NCBI GenBank assembly: GCA_003153915.1
Contig: PMBX01000078.1
Span: forward strand, 12,081 to 20,763
DNA length: 8,683 nucleotides
Direction of reading: 5' to 3'
DNA from: Phycisphaerales bacterium
Lineage (GTDB): Bacteria; Planctomycetota; Phycisphaerae; SM23-33
The notes beneath the pieces were generated by a model. It saw only the letters and a list, made by a program, of their open reading frames with translations. It was not told the origin of the DNA and ran no database searches. Made by a program: the position numbers and the translations under genes. Of the stretch, positions 6,052 to 8,683 are shown piece by piece. Each line of letters opens with the position of its first letter. Within the stretch, counting starts at the first letter, position 1.

Positions 6052-6114
6052 AGGCCCTTCCAGACAAGAATGTCATTAGAGGTTTTATCGGACGGAGAAG
6101 GGCCTTACATGACA
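6052..6114 (-). promoter_or_regulatory. Lipoprotein gene leader: inverted repeat covering the Shine-Dalgarno, with pseudoknot-compatible second pairing
   Basis: In the minus-strand transcript AGGCCCUUC (6097-6105) is the exact complement of GAAGGGCCU (6052-6060), plus one inner G-U pair. The second arm contains most of the SD GGAAGG (6056-6061) located 8 nt before the ATG at 6047. The loop is about 36 nt. A second pairing, UGUCAU (6109-6114) with AUGACA (6071-6076), crosses the first and would make an H-type pseudoknot; AUGACA's GACA can alternatively pair with UGUC at 6063-6066 through a UUCU loop. The complementarity is seen directly; regulation of translation is inference. Confidence 0.4.
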
Positions 6115-6132
6115 ATTTCACAGGCTTGGGGG

Positions 6133-6915
6133 CTACTGCAAGGCGGCATAAGCGTTGGTGAAAAACCCCCTGCCGTCGGCAACTTCGATTCCCCCCCCGG
6201 TCCAGCGTGGATGATGGGTAATCTCGATAAACCGTTCCGGGTGGGGCATGAGGCCCAGCACCCTGCCGGTAGGGTCGCAAATCCCGGCTACATCGTCGAT
6301 GCTGCCGTTGGGGTTGGCTGGGTAATCGGGCTCCGGTTCGCCGGCAGCGTCGACGTATCGCAAGGCGATCTGGCCGTTGCGGCGGAGCGTGTCCAGAACG
6401 GTAGGGTCGCGCGGGACGAACTTACCTTCCCCGTGGGCGACCGGCAGTGTGATGACCCGCCCTTCCGGTATAAAGACGCACTTGGAGCTGTCAGCCCGCA
6501 GGCGCACCCAGCGGTCCTCAAAGCGCCCGCTGTCGTTCCAGGCCAGTGTGGCGTCGCGATGGGCGGCGGCTGGGTCAATCCGCGCCCAGGGCAGCAGGCC
6601 GGCCTTGATCATCACCTGGAAACCGTTGCAGATGCCCAGCGCCAGTTTTCCTGCCGCCAGGAACTCATTGAGCGGTTCGGCCAGGCGGTGGAGCATCTGG
6701 TTGGCCAGGATCTTGCCCGCGGCAACGTCATCGCCGTAGCTGAATCCCCCGGGAATGACCAGGAACTGGAACTCCCGCAGCAGCGCGGGGTTTTCCATGA
6801 GGCGAAAAATATGCACTCGCTCGGCGGCGAACCCCGCCTGCTCGAGGGCAAACTGCGTCTCGCGATCACAGTTGGTGCCCGCGGCCCGCAGAACTATCGC
6901 TTTTGGTGTTGGCAT
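6133..6915 (-). CDS. purQ: Phosphoribosylformylglycinamidine synthase subunit PurQ (class I glutamine amidotransferase)
   Basis: PurQ is the glutaminase subunit of FGAM synthase, step four of purine synthesis; it releases ammonia from glutamine for PurL. The 260 residues begin MPTPKAIVLRAAGTNCDRET, matching family starts. Visible motifs: IPGGFSYGDDVAAGKILANQ (about 54-73), the nucleophile elbow GICNGFQ with C96, PVAHGEGKF (158-166), and LMPHPERF with H225 and E227, so the Cys-His-Glu triad is complete. The protein is some 30 residues longer than the Bacillus type (about 227), with the extra length around residues 110-150 (ARIDP...KCVF region) and 187-210, as in long-form PurQ. The gene follows purL by 26 bp on the same strand, so they should be one transcript. 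The ATG has no SD; CCTCC directly precedes it. Identity is very secure. Confidence 0.97.
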   Translation of the reverse strand: MPTPKAIVLRAAGTNCDRETQFALEQAGFAAERVHIFRLMENPALLREFQFLVIPGGFSYGDDVAAGKILANQMLHRLAEPLNEFLAAGKLALGICNGFQVMIKAGLLPWARIDPAAAHRDATLAWNDSGRFEDRWVRLRADSSKCVFIPEGRVITLPVAHGEGKFVPRDPTVLDTLRRNGQIALRYVDAAGEPEPDYPANPNGSIDDVAGICDPTGRVLGLMPHPERFIEITHHPRWTGGGIEVADGRGFFTNAYAALQ

Positions 6916-6941
6916 GGAGGCGTTTTCTAGTCACGAAGACC

Positions 6942-8683
6942 TTACAGGCGAAATGTTCCTTTCCAGGCGGCAGCGGCGGATTCGATGGTCTGGTCGATGA
7001 CCGACCCGCTGGTCCCGGTAATGACGATTCTGCCGGACTCGTTCACGCGGCCCAGTTCACCGAAGGGGCAGTCCTTCACAAGGCGCAGGAACTTGTCGTG
7101 GTTATCCGGTGCGACCTCCACGAGGAACCGCCCGGCCGACTCGGCAAACAGCAGCGCCGCCTCGGAGATTCCGTAGGTTCCCGCCGCCGCGGAGGCCCCG
7201 CGAAGGTCCGTGGGCACGGCGGCCAGGTTCAACTCCACTCCCAGCGCCCCCGCGATGGACATCTCCGCCGCCGCGACTGCAAGTCCACCCTCGGACAGGT
7301 CGTGACAGCTTCGCACCGCTCCGGCGGCGATGGCCGATGAAAGGGCCAGCATCGTCCGCTTGCTGGTGGCCATGTCAACCGGCGGCACGTCCCCGCCGCT
7401 TTCGACGCCCTCGGCCATCAGGTAATGGCTGCCGCCCAGGTGTCCGCAGGTGCGGCCTAGGATGAACACGAAGTTGCCCGGCTCTTTCCAATCTGCCGTG
7501 ACACAGCGGGCGCAGTCGTCGATGACGCTGATTGCCGAGATCAGCAGCGTCGGCGGGATGGCGATGGTCTGGCCGCTATCGGTCTGGAATTCGTTGTTGA
7601 GCGAGTCCTTGCCCGATATGAACGGCGTGCCGTACGCCAGGGCGGCGTCGCGGCAGCCAAAGGCCGCCTGGACGAAAGACCCCATGCGGTCGGGCTTGTT
7701 GCAATTGCCCCAGCAGAAGTTGTCCAGGATCGCCGTGCGCTGGAGGTTTCCGCCGACGGCGACGCAATTACGTAGGGCCTCGTCCACGGCATGCAGGGCA
7801 CTTTGGTATGGATCCAGATCGCCCAACAGCGGGTTCATCCCGCAGGCAATGGCCAGCGCCTTGGCCGAACCGAGCAGAGGCCGGATCACGGCAGCATCGC
7901 CGGGGCCATCGCCCGCGCCCACCAGGGGTTTGACCACGCTGCCCCCTTGTACCTCGTGGTCGTACTGGCGGATGATCCACTCCTTGGAGGCGACGTTGGG
8001 AGCAGCGAGGATCTTCCGCAGCGTCTCGTTGTATTCCCGGCGCGGCGGAGGGGGCAAGGAAGGCTCTAGTGGCTTAGACAGTACGGCCTGCTTGATCGGA
8101 CGGGGCAGGCCATCGTGCAGGAAGTCCATCTCCAGTTCACCGACGAGATTGCCCTCGTAGAACAGCCGCAGCTTGCGGTCCTGGGTTCCAAAGACGCCCA
8201 GCACGGTGGCCTCGACGCCCTCGTCGGCGAAGACCTTGCCGATGGCCTCCACATTGGCCTGCGGTACGGCCAGCACCATCCGCTCCTGGGCCTCGGATAT
8301 CCAGATTTCTGCATAGCTCAGGCCGGCGTATTTGAGGGGCACACGGTCGAGGTGGACCTCGGCGCCGAGGTGTTGGCCCATCTCTCCGATGGCGCTGGAA
8401 AGCCCGCCGGCGCCGCAGTCGGTGATGGCGCTGTAAAGCCCCAGATCACGCGCCTGGAGGATCGTGTCGAGCATCTTCTTTTCGGTAATGGCGTTGCCGA
8501 TCTGCACGGCGTGGGAGAATTCCGTCTCGTGCTCGTGGGTCAGTTCTCCCGAGGAGAAAGTCGCCCCATGTATGCCGTCGCGTCCCGTTCGCCCGCCGAC
8601 CAGCAGGATGGCGTCTCCGGCGGAGGTGTTCTTGAAGCACTTGTCGCGCGGCAGTAGCCCCACCGTGCCGCAGAAGACCAGCG
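6942..8683 (-). CDS. purL: Phosphoribosylformylglycinamidine synthase subunit PurL, C-terminal 579 residues, 5' end beyond right edge
   Basis: PurL uses ATP and ammonia delivered from PurQ to convert FGAR to FGAM in the cytoplasm. The frame stays open to the window edge (codons before the GTG at 8661-8663 read LVFCGT), so the gene is cut by the window and that GTG is internal. In visible numbering there is GTVGLLPRDKCF at the start, GRDGIHGATFSSGEL (about 33-47), DCGAGGLSSAIGEMG (88-102), EIWISEAQERMVLAVP (125-140), DHEVQGGSVVKPLVG (241-255) opening the second AIRS-like half, ILDNFCWGNCNKPD (318-331), GTPFISGKDSLNNEF (351-365), and HDLSEGGLAVAAAEMSIAG (460-478). No glutaminase domain follows, as PurQ is a separate gene, so this is the multi-subunit enzyme type. 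PurS is not in the window; it may be fused to the unseen N-terminus or lie upstream. The stop is TAA at 6942-6944. Confidence 0.96.
   Translation of the reverse strand, partial: LVFCGTVGLLPRDKCFKNTSAGDAILLVGGRTGRDGIHGATFSSGELTHEHETEFSHAVQIGNAITEKKMLDTILQARDLGLYSAITDCGAGGLSSAIGEMGQHLGAEVHLDRVPLKYAGLSYAEIWISEAQERMVLAVPQANVEAIGKVFADEGVEATVLGVFGTQDRKLRLFYEGNLVGELEMDFLHDGLPRPIKQAVLSKPLEPSLPPPPRREYNETLRKILAAPNVASKEWIIRQYDHEVQGGSVVKPLVGAGDGPGDAAVIRPLLGSAKALAIACGMNPLLGDLDPYQSALHAVDEALRNCVAVGGNLQRTAILDNFCWGNCNKPDRMGSFVQAAFGCRDAALAYGTPFISGKDSLNNEFQTDSGQTIAIPPTLLISAISVIDDCARCVTADWKEPGNFVFILGRTCGHLGGSHYLMAEGVESGGDVPPVDMATSKRTMLALSSAIAAGAVRSCHDLSEGGLAVAAAEMSIAGALGVELNLAAVPTDLRGASAAAGTYGISEAALLFAESAGRFLVEVAPDNHDKFLRLVKDCPFGELGRVNESGRIVITGTSGSVIDQTIESAAAAWKGTFRL

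Noticed and set aside
5103..6161. Plus-strand open frame of 352 codons opposite the lipoprotein
   Set aside because: Composition is a shadow of the minus-strand gene, which has a signal peptide, lipobox and SD; the plus frame has none of these.
5974..6930. Plus-strand open frame of 318 codons opposite purQ
   Set aside because: It overlaps the complete PurQ gene with its catalytic triad and reads as antisense shadow.
8661..8663. GTG as the start of purL
   Set aside because: The frame continues upstream to the window edge with PurL-like residues (LVFCGT), so the codon is internal.

Overview
The window looks like a high-GC bacterial chromosome. Three features suggest a member of the Planctomycetota, possibly Phycisphaerae: a long-form PurQ/PurL pair, Ala/Thr/Ser/Gln/Pro-type linkers (for example TSQPAARPAG) in an exported lipoprotein, and the general gene style. 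This is inference from protein character; no rRNA or other phylogenetic marker lies in the window. I see no mobile element, CRISPR array, phage gene or toxin module, and most of the window is housekeeping DNA.

Layout. Positions 1-1182 (minus strand) carry tRNA-Gln(UUG), then a short GlmU-like uridylyltransferase, then the start of prs (PRPP synthetase), which runs off the left edge. glmU and prs overlap by one base (TGATG), so they are probably translationally coupled. A glmU-prs pair is a known conserved arrangement (gcaD-prs in Bacillus), as is a tRNA-Gln close to prs in several phyla. Positions 1183-1614 are a divergent intergenic region with a perfect 16-bp palindrome, further inverted repeats and an AT-rich T-tract island. 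Positions 1615-2973 (plus) encode a CBS-CBS/GAF-like/GGDEF diguanylate cyclase with an unusual cysteine cluster. Positions 3074-4798 (plus) encode a complete bacterial family X DNA polymerase with a C-terminal PHP nuclease domain (PolX).

The right half is on the minus strand. It holds the C-terminal 579 residues of PurL (6942 to the window edge), a complete long-form PurQ (6133-6915), and an uncharacterised lipoprotein (4854-6047) that ends convergently with polX. The lipoprotein leader contains an inverted repeat that would cover its Shine-Dalgarno sequence.

How the genes relate. prs makes PRPP, the substrate of the first step of purine synthesis; purL and purQ form the FGAM synthase of step four; glmU makes UDP-GlcNAc for the cell envelope. 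PurQ uses glutamine directly, and GlmU's precursor pathway uses glutamine through GlmS, so the nearby tRNA-Gln is thematically suggestive but proves nothing. The GGDEF protein and PolX have separate roles (c-di-GMP signalling and base-excision-type repair). I found no clear novel multi-gene system. The best leads are the SD-covering leader structure, the palindrome-rich divergent intergenic region, the cysteine cluster in the GGDEF protein and the GlmU lacking its acetyltransferase domain.
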